From Thermodesulfobium acidiphilum (GTDB lineage: Bacteria > Thermodesulfobiota > Thermodesulfobiia > Thermodesulfobiales > Thermodesulfobiaceae): DNA of 64,000 bases. Of the stretch, positions 28,312 through 36,996 are shown piece after piece. Under the pieces are notes generated by a model. The model saw only the letters and a list, made by a program, of their open reading frames with translations, was not told the DNA's origin and made no database searches. The first letter of the stretch is position 1, and each line of letters opens with the position of its first letter. The DNA is taken from contig NZ_CP020921.1 of the NCBI RefSeq assembly GCF_003057965.1, positions 1,251,001 to 1,315,000 on the forward strand. Reading direction: 5' to 3'. Both the position numbers and the translations under genes were made by a program.

Positions 28312-29985
28312 ATGGCAAGAAGAAGTGATATGGTTACAAAGGGAATTGAAAGAGCACCTCATAGATCTCTTTTTTATGCAATGGGCTACACAAAAGAAGA
28401 TATGTCAAAACCATTGATAGGAGTAGTAAATGCATTCAATGAAATAATTCCTGGTCACATTCATCTTAGAACTCTTGCAAATTACATTAAAAAGGGAGTT
28501 AATCAGGCAGGGGGCGTGCCCATTGAGTTTCCTGTTATAGGAATTTGTGATGGTATTGCAATGGGTCATGAAGGTATGAAATATCCTCTTGCTTCAAGAG
28601 AATTGGTAGCTGATTCAATTGAAACTATGACACAAGCACATATGTTTGATGGTCTCGTTTTGCTTACCAATTGTGATAAGATTGTTCCTGGCATGCTTAT
28701 GGCAGCTGCTAGACTAAATATTCCATCAATTATAGTCTCTGGTGGCCCAATGCTCGCTGGAAGATTTCAGCAAACTGATGTTGATCTGATTACTGTTTTT
28801 GAGGGAGTAGGGCACAAAACACGAGGTAAATATGATGATAAGACCCTTGAAGAACTTGAAATGTGTGCATGCCCAGGTTGCGGATCTTGTTCAGGAATGT
28901 TTACAGCAAACACAATGAATTGTCTTTCAGAAGCGTTGGGAATGGCTCTCCCAGGCAATGGTACAATACCAGCTGCCTTTGAAGGAGAAAGGAAGAGACT
29001 TGCAACATATGCTGGGATGAAAGCTGTAGAGTTAGTTAACAAAAACATATGTCCAAGAGACATACTTATACCTCAGGCTTTTGAAAATGCAATTGCAGTT
29101 GATATGGCTGTAGGCGGTTCAACAAACACAGTGCTACACCTGCCAGCAATAGCACACGAAGCAGGAATAGATCTCCCACTTGAAATATTTGACCTTATAT
29201 CTTCAAGAACCCCAAACCTTTGTAAAATAAGCCCGGCGGGGAAACATCATATTCAAGATTTGAATGAAGCAGGCGGAATAAGTGCAGTAATGAATGAACT
29301 ATCAAAGAAAAACCTTATAAACTTAAACAACTTAACTGTTTCAGGTCAAACAATTGGAGATCTTATAAAAGATAAAAAAGTTAAAAGAAGAGATGTGATA
29401 AGACCTATTGACGATCCATATTCTAATAGCGGTGGTATAGCAATTTTAAGAGGAAATCTAGCACCTGATGGCGCTGTAGTAAAACAATCTGCAGTAGATA
29501 AAGAAATGCTAGTTCACACAGGCCCAGCAAGAGTATTTGAATCAGAAGAAGAAGCTATGAAAGCCATTTTAGAGGGTCGAATAAAACCCAAAGACATAAT
29601 AGTTATTAGATATGAAGGCCCTAAGGGTGGCCCAGGTATGAGAGAAATGTTAAGCCCCACTTCAGCAGTTGTTGGAATGGGACTAGGAAAGGAAGTAGCT
29701 CTTTTAACTGACGGCAGATTTTCCGGAGGTTCGCGCGGTGCAGTTATAGGACATATTTCTCCAGAAGCTGCAGAAGGTGGCCCCATTGGTCTAGTAGAAG
29801 AAGGAGATATCATAGAAATCGATATTCCTGCAAAAAAAATTGAGCTTAAAATTGACCCTGAAACATTTGAAAATAGAAAGAAAAAATGGTCACCAAAAGC
29901 ACCCAAAGTAAAATCAGGTTATCTTGCAAGATATGCTAAACTAGTCACCTCAGCAAGTACAGGAGCAGTACTTAAAGACAATTAA
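28312..29985 (+). CDS. ilvD: Dihydroxy-acid dehydratase
   Basis: 557 aa, normal for IlvD/Edd proteins. Dehydrates 2,3-dihydroxy-3-methylbutanoate and its homologue in valine, leucine and isoleucine synthesis. Fe-S ligand cysteines lie in NCDKIVPGM and [18 protein letters not shown]. The C-terminal [13 protein letters not shown] motif is intact. ATG after GGGAG. No other ilv gene is adjacent. Confidence 0.97.
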   Translation: MARRSDMVTKGIERAPHRSLFYAMGYTKEDMSKPLIGVVNAFNEIIPGHIHLRTLANYIKKGVNQAGGVPIEFPVIGICDGIAMGHEGMKYPLASRELVADSIETMTQAHMFDGLVLLTNCDKIVPGMLMAAARLNIPSIIVSGGPMLAGRFQQTDVDLITVFEGVGHKTRGKYDDKTLEELEMCACPGCGSCSGMFTANTMNCLSEALGMALPGNGTIPAAFEGERKRLATYAGMKAVELVNKNICPRDILIPQAFENAIAVDMAVGGSTNTVLHLPAIAHEAGIDLPLEIFDLISSRTPNLCKISPAGKHHIQDLNEAGGISAVMNELSKKNLINLNNLTVSGQTIGDLIKDKKVKRRDVIRPIDDPYSNSGGIAILRGNLAPDGAVVKQSAVDKEMLVHTGPARVFESEEEAMKAILEGRIKPKDIIVIRYEGPKGGPGMREMLSPTSAVVGMGLGKEVALLTDGRFSGGSRGAVIGHISPEAAEGGPIGLVEEGDIIEIDIPAKKIELKIDPETFENRKKKWSPKAPKVKSGYLARYAKLVTSASTGAVLKDN

Positions 29986-29994
29986 ATTTGTTAT

Positions 29995-30342
29995 TTAAAA
30001 TTTTTCTATACTAACGCCCTTCCAAAAGTCTTCCAAATTATAGTAAATTCTTTCCATTGGGGAGAAAATATGGATTACAATGTCCAGCAAATCTATTATT
30101 ACCCACAATCCCTCGTTATAGCCAGAAATCTTAAAAAGGTTCTTTCCTAGTTCTTTACATCTTTCCATTATTTTATCAGCAATAGCCTTTACCTGTATAG
30201 GTGAATTACCTGAGGCAATAATAAAATAATCACATATTATAGACTTTTCGCCTATGGAAAGCATTGTAATGTCTTCCCCTTGTTTTTCTTTAATACAGTT
30301 AATAATCTCAAGAGCAAGCGATCTAGAATTATCTTTTTCCAA
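29995..30342 (-). CDS. rsfS: Ribosome silencing factor RsfS
   Basis: 115 aa from TTG 30342, which follows GGAGGTACTG; longer frames upstream run inside yqeK and lack an RBS. Family marks: CDYFIIASGNSPIQVKAIAD and a WVIIDLLDIVIHIFSPMERIYYNLE block (D...VVH.F....R.YY.LE). Binds ribosomal protein L14 and blocks subunit joining in starvation. Overlaps yqeK by 14 nt, the usual pair (nadD is missing here). Converges on ilvD. Confidence 0.93.
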   Translation of the reverse strand: MEKDNSRSLALEIINCIKEKQGEDITMLSIGEKSIICDYFIIASGNSPIQVKAIADKIMERCKELGKNLFKISGYNEGLWVIIDLLDIVIHIFSPMERIYYNLEDFWKGVSIEKF

Positions 30343-30928
30343 ACAGTACCTCCAAATTCTCTTTTTTGCAGTAATAGTTCCAGGCTTCAATTGATACCGG
30401 GTGAAGCTCTTGGTAATTATCCATTAAATATTTAAAGCTATAAGTAAAACACCACAAAAAAACTTTTTCAATTTCAGCAGGCAATAATTTTCGTACATTA
30501 AGCACGCTATCATCTATGTGTGATCCTTCCGTAATGGCAATCTTATCTGCCATAAAGAGTGTTGCTGCCATTTTGCCCATATTCACTGCCCCAGTTGTGT
30601 GTAAACAAATTGATTCATATATCTCCCAATCAAATATGCCCAGCTTATCAATTAGCCAATTCGCAGCTATCTGACCATGAAGCAAAATTGGTCTTTTTTT
30701 GTCTAAAGTAGAGATATTTATTTTATATTTTTTTGCTTCACTTAACATATCTTCAGAAGACAACGGTCTTGCAGTGTCATGCATTAAAGCAGCTATATAT
30801 GTTCTATCAACATCTACTCCCATAATAGATGCAATAGATTTTGCTTCTTCCGCAACAGCTATTGTATGGCGAAACCTGTATGTATTTCCAAGTCTATCCT
30901 TTACAAACTCTAAAACTTTATCTACCAA
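30329..30928 (-). CDS. yqeK: HD-domain Ap4A hydrolase, YqeK family
   Basis: 199 aa. HD metal-binding residues: [39 protein letters not shown] and FMADKI, the order seen in YqeK. Members split diadenosine tetraphosphate symmetrically into two ADP. TTG start after GGGAAG. Forms an operon with rsfS. Divergent from rpmB. Confidence 0.92.
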   Translation of the reverse strand: MVDKVLEFVKDRLGNTYRFRHTIAVAEEAKSIASIMGVDVDRTYIAALMHDTARPLSSEDMLSEAKKYKINISTLDKKRPILLHGQIAANWLIDKLGIFDWEIYESICLHTTGAVNMGKMAATLFMADKIAITEGSHIDDSVLNVRKLLPAEIEKVFLWCFTYSFKYLMDNYQELHPVSIEAWNYYCKKENLEVLFGKR

Positions 30929-31006
30929 AAAACTTCCCTACCTTTTCAAAATTTATTTTATCTGTTAATATTATACATATTTTGTATATACAAAGGAGGC
31001 GAAACA

Positions 31007-31195
31007 ATGTCAAAATTTTGTGCAATATGTGGCAAGGGTCCTTCAACAGGCAATAATGTTAGCCACTCCAACAGGAAGACACGCCGCCGTTTTTTGCCAA
31101 ACCTTCAGAAAATAAAAGTAAATCTTGAAGGAAGTATAAAAAATGTTTACGTTTGCACACGCTGTATAAAGTCAAACAAAGTTTCACGCGCATAA
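31007..31195 (+). CDS. rpmB: 50S ribosomal protein L28
   Basis: 62 aa. The N-terminal [18 protein letters not shown] block and the C-terminal VCTRCIKS pair give a CxxC...CxxC zinc-type L28. ATG after AAAGGAGGCG. Single-gene unit with its own terminator. Confidence 0.96.
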   Translation: MSKFCAICGKGPSTGNNVSHSNRKTRRRFLPNLQKIKVNLEGSIKNVYVCTRCIKSNKVSRA

Positions 31196-31196
31196 A

Positions 31197-31228
31197 GGGG
31201 GACAATCTTAGTTATCCCCCTCCTTTTT
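31197..31228 (+). terminator. Rho-independent terminator of rpmB
   Basis: GGGGGA (31197-31202) pairs with TCCCCC (31215-31220) around a 12-nt loop; TCCTTTTT follows. It starts 2 bp after the rpmB stop. Its right arm overlaps the end of pilT. Confidence 0.75.
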
Positions 31229-32339
31229 GGGAGTCCGTAATTTCTCCAAATGCATCTGCGCTGTTATAAACTCCTCTCAACATCTGTTCAAGCTCACTAG
31301 GCCTATAAGAAGCGTTAAGTGCAGTAGTCTTATTAATTTTTCCTTCTTGAAATAATTTAAAAAGTGCTTGATTAAGAGTACTCATAGAATTGAATTGACC
31401 ATTTTTTATATCAATATACATATCATCTAATCTTGCTTCAGCTATTAAATCTTTTATGTGTGGAGTTACAACCATTACTTCACAAGCCACAATTCTTCCC
31501 TTTTTATCAATAGTAGGCAAAAGAGTTTGTGATATAACAACTTTTAGAGTTTCAGATAGTCTTAATCTTACAAAATGCTGCTGTTCTGCAGGAAAGGTAT
31601 TCACAATTCTATCAACAGTAGAATAAGAATTATTTGTGTGTAATGTTGATAACACGAGATGACCTGTTTCAGCAGCTAGAAAGGCAGAATTAATGGTTTC
31701 TTGATCTCTCATTTCACCAATAAATATAATGTCTGGATCTTCACGAAGAGCATATCTCAAAGCCTCAGGGAAGCTTCTTACATCCACACCAACTTCTCTT
31801 TGAATAATGTTTGATTTTTTATCAGTGAAAACATACTCTATAGGATCTTCAACGGTTATAATATTCACACTTTTCAAGCTGTTAAAATCGTCAATCATTG
31901 AAGCCATAGTAGTAGATTTTCCAGAACCTGTTGGACCTGTTACAAGAATCAAACCCTGTCTAAAATTTCTAATTTTTTCAATCACATCGGGTAAAGAAAG
32001 TTCTTCCCATGAGTAAGGATTCATAGGCAATATTCTTAATGCGATACCTATTGTTCCTCTATTAAAGTAAATATTCGCACGGCATCTAGATTTATTTTCG
32101 TATGTAAAACCAAAATCAAGACCAAGCTCTGTAAACATCCTCTTTTGCTGCTCTGGTGTTAAAAGCTGTAATATTATTTTTCTTAGTTCCTCATCTTTAA
32201 AAAAAGGTAAATAAGAAACTTTTCCAAGTTTACCATGAATTCTAAATATAGGATACGAATCACTCTTAAGATGAATATCGCTTGCTTCCAACCTTAGGGC
32301 TTCATCAAAAACCTGAGCAAATAAAGGATCAAATATCAC
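31212..32339 (-). CDS. pilT: Type IV pilus retraction ATPase PilT
   Basis: 375 aa. PilT/GspE secretion ATPase: N-terminal PAS-like domain (ASDIHLKSDSYPIFRIHG), Walker A GPTGSGKSTTMASM, Asp box, Walker B DIIFIGEMRDQET and a His box (GHLVLSTLHTNN). It powers pilus disassembly and twitching motility. The gene overlaps the DsrC-family gene by 11 nt, an odd partner. No other pil genes are visible. The GTG start has no strong RBS, which suggests translational coupling. Confidence 0.93.
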   Translation of the reverse strand: MIFDPLFAQVFDEALRLEASDIHLKSDSYPIFRIHGKLGKVSYLPFFKDEELRKIILQLLTPEQQKRMFTELGLDFGFTYENKSRCRANIYFNRGTIGIALRILPMNPYSWEELSLPDVIEKIRNFRQGLILVTGPTGSGKSTTMASMIDDFNSLKSVNIITVEDPIEYVFTDKKSNIIQREVGVDVRSFPEALRYALREDPDIIFIGEMRDQETINSAFLAAETGHLVLSTLHTNNSYSTVDRIVNTFPAEQQHFVRLRLSETLKVVISQTLLPTIDKKGRIVACEVMVVTPHIKDLIAEARLDDMYIDIKNGQFNSMSTLNQALFKLFQEGKINKTTALNASYRPSELEQMLRGVYNSADAFGEITDSQKGGG

Positions 32340-32655
32340 CTGTAGGCACCGGTAAACCAGCTAATTTGCTTAATAAATAAAGGTATCCATCCTTATACTG
32401 CATTGGAAAAAGCTCTGATATATCCCTTTCACTTAAATCAAACTCTTTTTTTATTTGCTTCTTTGGAGGCATAACTTTGTCAACTTCATAATATTTTCTT
32501 ACGTAATCAATAATTTTCCAATGAATATCTCTAAGCACAATATTGTTTTCTTTAGCTACAGCTTCAGCAAATTCTTTTGTCCAAAGATTGTAATCTAATA
32601 AATTCCCTTCCTGATCTACATAATATTCATTCTTATTAACTTTAAATATTCTCAA
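32329..32655 (-). CDS. DsrC/TusE-family protein lacking both C-terminal cysteines (RspA-like)
   Basis: 108 aa, full family length. The DsrC signature is clear in LRDIHWKIIDYVRKYY and in the tail SKLAGLPVPTGDI. DsrC itself ends ..CK(I/V)AGLPKPTGCV; here the first cysteine is Ser and the penultimate one is Asp. It cannot form the DsrC trisulfide or relay sulfur. Cysteine-free members are known and thought regulatory (RspA). An FNR-type palindrome lies 56 bp upstream of its start. Overlaps pilT and is divergent from the siroheme sulfite reductase gene. Confidence 0.88.
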   Translation of the reverse strand: MRIFKVNKNEYYVDQEGNLLDYNLWTKEFAEAVAKENNIVLRDIHWKIIDYVRKYYEVDKVMPPKKQIKKEFDLSERDISELFPMQYKDGYLYLLSKLAGLPVPTGDI

Positions 32656-32710
32656 TTAACCACTCCATAATTTTCCTTTATTATATCACAAATTCTGATG
32701 ATTAAAAATT

Positions 32711-32724
32711 TTGATCTAGATCAA
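32711..32724. promoter_or_regulatory. Perfect FNR/CRP-type operator TTGATCTAGATCAA
   Basis: A 14-bp perfect palindrome fitting the FNR consensus TTGAT-N4-ATCAA. It sits in the 132-bp divergent region between the DsrC-family gene and the sulfite reductase gene. It lies about 45 bp upstream of a likely start site for the rightward gene, if TAAAAT (32751-32756) is the -10. A CRP/FNR-family regulator could act on both directions. The regulator gene is not in the window. Confidence 0.65.
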
Positions 32725-32787
32725 CTTTTACAATTTTAAATAATTTAAAATAAAATGATATAACTTAATAACTTTAAGGAGAGAATT

Positions 32788-33417
32788 ATGAATCTAGAAA
32801 CTCTAAAAAAATTTCCTATGAGTTTTTATGCTCCAGACGGAATTTTAAGCCATCTTCAACTGAAATTGCTTTTAGAATTATCTAATAGGGGCTTTGAAGT
32901 AATTTTGTCTGGTAATTCATCAATTACTATACCAAATCTAGATTCTTTAACAAAAGAAAAATTAAAAGAGGCAGGTTTTTTACAAATACCACACATGGAA
33001 AACAAAGTATTTTATGCCCAAACTTGCCTTTCGAAACCATATTGTCCCATGTCCAGACAGAATGCTAGAAGTTTATCGAAAAGAATAAACGAAAATTACT
33101 ATGGAATGGTTACTCCCGCAAAAGTAAAAATATCTATTAGTGGGTGTCCAAACGGGTGTAGTGAACCTTTAGTAAGAGATATCGGAATAATGGGTTATCC
33201 TACTGGATATACCTTAACTATTGGAGGGTTTGCTGGAAGAAATGGTGGTATAGGTGAAGTAATATCATCAAATTTAGACGAAAATCAAACAGTGGATACA
33301 CTAGGAAAATTACTTGCCGTTTATAAAGCTTACGCACAAGAAAAGGAAAGAATGCATAAATTTTTAAGAAGGTTGGGCTTAGAGTTTATTAAAGAAAAAA
33401 TGGAGAGTGCAGAATAA
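32788..33417 (+). CDS. Small siroheme/4Fe-4S sulfite reductase-like protein
   Basis: 209 aa, a single half of the nitrite/sulfite reductase fold. The siroheme-cluster cysteines are present as CLSKPYC (CX5C) and SGCPNGC (CX3C). The size matches low-molecular-weight assimilatory-type sulfite reductases of anaerobes, and there is no added ferredoxin domain as in DsrA/DsrB. It would reduce sulfite or a related oxyanion in the cytoplasm. ATG after AAGGAGAG. Divergent from the DsrC-family gene across an FNR-type site. Its redox partner and true substrate are inference. Confidence 0.87.
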   Translation: MNLETLKKFPMSFYAPDGILSHLQLKLLLELSNRGFEVILSGNSSITIPNLDSLTKEKLKEAGFLQIPHMENKVFYAQTCLSKPYCPMSRQNARSLSKRINENYYGMVTPAKVKISISGCPNGCSEPLVRDIGIMGYPTGYTLTIGGFAGRNGGIGEVISSNLDENQTVDTLGKLLAVYKAYAQEKERMHKFLRRLGLEFIKEKMESAE

Positions 33418-33444
33418 ACTACATTCTCCAAATAAAATTTTAGA

Positions 33445-35064
33445 TCAATATTCATCCCATGTTATATAAGGCTTCTTAAGATCAACCATAGCATTAACCA
33501 TCAGCTCAACTAGCCCACCGTAAGTAAGATTGAATTTATCCTTGCAGTTATAATGTGCAAAAATATCTCTGATTGTACCTTTACAATTTGAACACGGAGC
33601 ACATACATATTTTGGTATATTAGGATTCAATTCATCCTTGAAAGCATTCAAAATTTGATTCAGCTTCATTCTTGATGAAACTTTATTTCTCCATTGAGGA
33701 AAATTCAAACCTTGCATAATAGCAAATCCAGATCCCCCACCACAGCAATAATTATAGACACCATTTGGATGCATTTCTCTCCACCTTGGAGCAATAGTGT
33801 TTAATATATTCCTTTGAGGCATAACTATTCCCATATTCCTTACTATATTACATGGATCATGAAGGGTAACTGGAAAATTATTCTTCGATGGATCAAATTT
33901 TATAGCACCACTCTTATAAATTTCCCAAAATAAAGGCAAACAGGATTCTCTTGAAATTTCTGAACTAGCAAGATCACCTGTAAGAATTCTGTCTCCAATA
34001 ACACAAAATGCTTTTGTAGAGTGTCCACATTCACCAATAACTATTCTTTTAACACCCAGATCTTTCCCAATCTTTGCTTGCCTTAAAACTACTCTCGCAG
34101 CCTCAATATCATCATTCCAAAGACCATAGTTAATATTATCATATCCAACGGGTTCATCAGAGATTGTCCAGCTTATACCAGCAGCATCAAATAATATAGC
34201 AAATGCGGCTGGATTTTCATGCCAGGAAACGAATTCACCAGCATTATGAAGCAGTAATATGTCAGCACCCTTTTTATTGATGGGAAATTTAATTTTAATC
34301 CCAGTCTTTTCATATGTATCTTCCTCAATAAATTCCAGGTAGTCTCTCAGAGCCATCGGAGAAAGTCCAGTAGAAGAACCAACTGATAGTTGTAGTCGCG
34401 AACCCTTCTCCAGTATTTCAACTGGGGATATTCCCAATTCTTGACTCAAAAGGACTCTGATTTCTCTTGCAAGATAACCATTATCTATACCTACAGGGCA
34501 TCTTTGTGCACACCTTCTACAAAGATTACATCTGTGAGCTAATTCTGCTAATCTATATATAGTCTTCCAATTAAGTTCCACATCGGCACCCACAAAAGAT
34601 CCTAAAAGCTTTCCTTCAGGTGTAAAGTATTTCTTATATATCCTCCTTAGTATTTCTATTCGATAAGTAGGTCTATAAATTTCTTGTCTTCCGCTAGCAA
34701 TAAATACATGACACGCCTCAGAACAGGTTTGGCATCTTACACAATAGTCCAAACCAGTTTTTAAAATTTGCAACATAGTCCAGTTATTTTTTGGGTCCAA
34801 AAGTTTCTCAAACCCACTTAAAAATTTTCTGACAATTTCGTTCTCTTCTTCTCTAGTTTTAGGTGGATACAAATTACTAAGTGCTACATGACCATCCAAA
34901 TACCAATCGTAGGTGTTCTTTATTTTTTCACTAGGTGGCTCAAGTGGAGTTTCTTCATTTTTATCTATACCTAGAATATCTATTAAGTCATCAATCTCAA
35001 TAGGAGCCATGGGCTCACTAAGATCTTTTGAAATATCGTTAAATGGCGGTCTTTTTATTGCCAT
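33445..35064 (-). CDS. dsrK: DsrK-like (HdrD-type) iron-sulfur protein of a membrane DsrMK complex
   Basis: 539 aa from ATG 35064, preceded by AAGGAGTAATAAC; a longer frame runs inside dsrM. Two ferredoxin-type sites are present (CVRCQTCSEAC near residue 108 and CNLCRRCAQRC near 190), then the HdrD-like catalytic part with VIGECGHSTKAF, HDPCNIVRN, YNYCCGGGSGFA and CAPCSNCKGT. In sulfate reducers DsrK takes electrons from the membrane partner and is proposed to reduce the DsrC trisulfide. Overlaps dsrM by 26 nt. dsrJOP do not follow. Confidence 0.9.
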   Translation of the reverse strand: MAIKRPPFNDISKDLSEPMAPIEIDDLIDILGIDKNEETPLEPPSEKIKNTYDWYLDGHVALSNLYPPKTREEENEIVRKFLSGFEKLLDPKNNWTMLQILKTGLDYCVRCQTCSEACHVFIASGRQEIYRPTYRIEILRRIYKKYFTPEGKLLGSFVGADVELNWKTIYRLAELAHRCNLCRRCAQRCPVGIDNGYLAREIRVLLSQELGISPVEILEKGSRLQLSVGSSTGLSPMALRDYLEFIEEDTYEKTGIKIKFPINKKGADILLLHNAGEFVSWHENPAAFAILFDAAGISWTISDEPVGYDNINYGLWNDDIEAARVVLRQAKIGKDLGVKRIVIGECGHSTKAFCVIGDRILTGDLASSEISRESCLPLFWEIYKSGAIKFDPSKNNFPVTLHDPCNIVRNMGIVMPQRNILNTIAPRWREMHPNGVYNYCCGGGSGFAIMQGLNFPQWRNKVSSRMKLNQILNAFKDELNPNIPKYVCAPCSNCKGTIRDIFAHYNCKDKFNLTYGGLVELMVNAMVDLKKPYITWDEY

Positions 35065-35959
35065 TGTTATTACTCCTTTCTCCCACTTTAAGATTGGTAG
35101 CAACCTCAGCCCATGAAGCGCCAGGTATAGCATGAGAAGCAGACCAGAACTGCTTATATTTTAATTGCTCTTGAATAATTAAATCAATTTTTTCCCCTTT
35201 CAAATTAAGAGCATCATCCCACATAATACTATGCCATGTCCAATACTTTATTGGAGCATGCATAAACTTTGAAAACGGAAAATAAAACAGGAAAAATTGA
35301 AACAGGAAAAATTGAACAATTACAAAATTAGATATATTTACAGGCTTAAACGATATAACTGAGCCAAGATACTTTAAAATATCGTGATTTGCATCAAACA
35401 AAAAGGTTGAGAAAGTTGCCAAAAACAAAAAAAGGAGCAGAAAAAGATTAAAAAAATCTAAAGGAGTCGTATAAATCCTCAGCTCCTGTGAAAATATTCT
35501 TCTTAGAATCAAAATAAATGATCCCAATAATCCAAATGCTCCAGCTACAATTCCAAAAATACTCGATAGTTGTATCAAAAAATAAAAAGGCCAAAAAACA
35601 GAAAAAACTGATAAGAGAATCCATCCAAATAATAAATATAGTCCCCAATGCAAAAGTAAAGACGGAAACCAAAGACCATAAATATTGTATTCTTTTACTC
35701 TTTTCAAGAAAAGGACTTCTCTAAGGATTTCGATTATATCGTTTGTCCAGATATGTTTTAGTCCTTTTTTTACTTCTTCCACGTAGTTTGCATCTTCCAT
35801 ATAACTACCACCATAACTATACTTTGGATCATGGGCTACTGGATATAACTCTACTCTTAGATGTAAAGGCATATTGTTAACTTTTAATAATTTAATAAAA
35901 GATCCAAGAAAAAAACATATTACAGAAAACCATGCAAAATAGATCATAAATTGTCCCAA
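35039..35959 (-). CDS. dsrM: DsrM-like membrane cytochrome b subunit (NarI family)
   Basis: 306 aa. One helix at the N-terminus (residues 3-22), a cytoplasmic segment, then about four more helices (residues 100-235). Histidines in LLHWGLYLL and KFMHAPIKY fit haem b ligation as in the NarI/DsrM family. It would oxidise menaquinol and hand electrons to DsrK. TTG start after AAGGAGATAAAA. The C-terminal tail is soluble and hydrophilic. Together with dsrK it makes the minimal DsrMK module. Confidence 0.87.
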   Translation of the reverse strand: MGQFMIYFAWFSVICFFLGSFIKLLKVNNMPLHLRVELYPVAHDPKYSYGGSYMEDANYVEEVKKGLKHIWTNDIIEILREVLFLKRVKEYNIYGLWFPSLLLHWGLYLLFGWILLSVFSVFWPFYFLIQLSSIFGIVAGAFGLLGSFILILRRIFSQELRIYTTPLDFFNLFLLLFLFLATFSTFLFDANHDILKYLGSVISFKPVNISNFVIVQFFLFQFFLFYFPFSKFMHAPIKYWTWHSIMWDDALNLKGEKIDLIIQEQLKYKQFWSASHAIPGASWAEVATNLKVGERSNNNGNKKTAI

Positions 35960-36032
35960 TTTTATCTCCTTATTTGAAATGATGTATATAGAAAATTATT
36001 TTATCACATAAATTCACTGTATTATTAAAAAA

Positions 36033-36791
36033 AGTAACGTACATAATTTCCTGTAAAAGGGAAATGATTATCAATAAAGAAATATAAAAGGTCATCATCC
36101 TCTAATAGAGTATAGGGTTAGCTAAACCAAAACTATCGGAGGTGGACGATGACCAAATATAATATTACCTTAGATAAGGAAATTTTGCACTACCTTTTTT
36201 CAAGTAATGACAAAGGCATAAAAATGTTATTAGAACAAATATTAAACCAGATTCTTGAACAGCAAAGAACAGAGCAAGTTAATGCTGAACTCTATGAGCA
36301 TACAGAGGATAGAAAGGCATACAGAAATGGTTATAAAACAAGATGGTAATAAGAAGATTTTAAAGTAAGATCATGCAGCGCATTAATTGCAACACGGATA
36401 AATGCCAAGGGATATATGGAAATACTTGGAATAGAAATTGGAAACAGTGAGTCAAATAGAAGACTTTTAAATACAACAATTAAGATACAACAATTAAGAC
36501 CTTTTTCAAAAACTGCAAATAAAGCCTATGGATATATTAGAACAGGGATTTGATGATGCTGCAAGTATTATGATACTTGCAAAACATTTATAGAAAAAAG
36601 CTACGTACTACAAATAGTATCGAACGATTAAATGAAGAAATTCGACGTAGAGAAAGAGTAATACGTATATTTCCAAACAGGGAATCAGCAATGAGACTAA
36701 TAGGAGTACTATTAATGGAGCAAGATGAATTGTGGTTAACTGTAATTGATTTTGTCAGAGGATGAATTTACAGAAAAAATTGTACTTGATC
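36033..36791. mobile_element. IS256-family insertion sequence, decayed copy B
   Basis: 759 bp. Its first 420 bp match copy A (18388-19308) with only a handful of substitutions, including the same deletion after transposase residue 66. Unlike A it lost the middle block but keeps the transposase C-terminus. Same imperfect end repeats. A 14-bp tandem duplication (36471-36484 and 36485-36498) marks a repaired junction. It sits behind the dsrMK promoter, between that operon and the hydrogenase operon. Confidence 0.85.
36149..36764 (+). pseudogene. IS256-family transposase remnant (copy B)
   Basis: The N-terminal 66 codons are the same as in copy A and end at a stop. Pieces of the middle are lost. 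The C-terminal block LRTTNSIERLNEEIRRRE then VIRIFPNRESAMRLIGVLL, diagnostic of the IS256/mutator family, survives from about 36597 to 36764 in a separate frame. The DDE core is gone, so there is no transposase activity. Confidence 0.88.
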
Positions 36792-36996
36792 TAAAAAAAT
36801 TATTATTTTCATATTTTACTGAAAATTCAGTCTGAACATTTAACTTTAATTTTTAAGTTTGGACTATATCTGGTAAACTAAAAGTTGATTAATTAAGTTG
36901 AAAATTAAAGCATGTCTTTTAAAAATATAAACTGGTACTATACCCTTGAATTTCTTATAGCATAGCACCAGTTTAATTTAAAATTGAGTTAATTTT
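36792..36996. other. Intergenic between IS256 copy B and the hydrogenase operon
   Basis: 205 bp, AT-rich. Apart from the hairpin at 36930-36975 I see no gene or RNA. Confidence 0.5.
36930..36975 (-). terminator. Terminator hairpin of the hdr-mvh operon
   Basis: On the minus strand AAACTGGTGCTATGC pairs with GTATAGTACCAGTTT: 15 bp including two G-U pairs, with about a 16-nt loop, followed by ATATTTTTAAAAG. The A-C mismatches on the plus strand become G-U pairs only on the minus strand, which supports that orientation. It lies 22 bp after the stop of the maturation protease gene. Confidence 0.7.

Noticed and set aside
31212-32655. pilT and the DsrC-family gene as part of a pilus operon
   Set aside because: No other pilus genes are near; the overlap alone does not prove a shared function.
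35065-35133. Extended DsrK N-terminus
   Set aside because: The added residues overlap dsrM and have no RBS; AAGGAG precedes ATG 35064.
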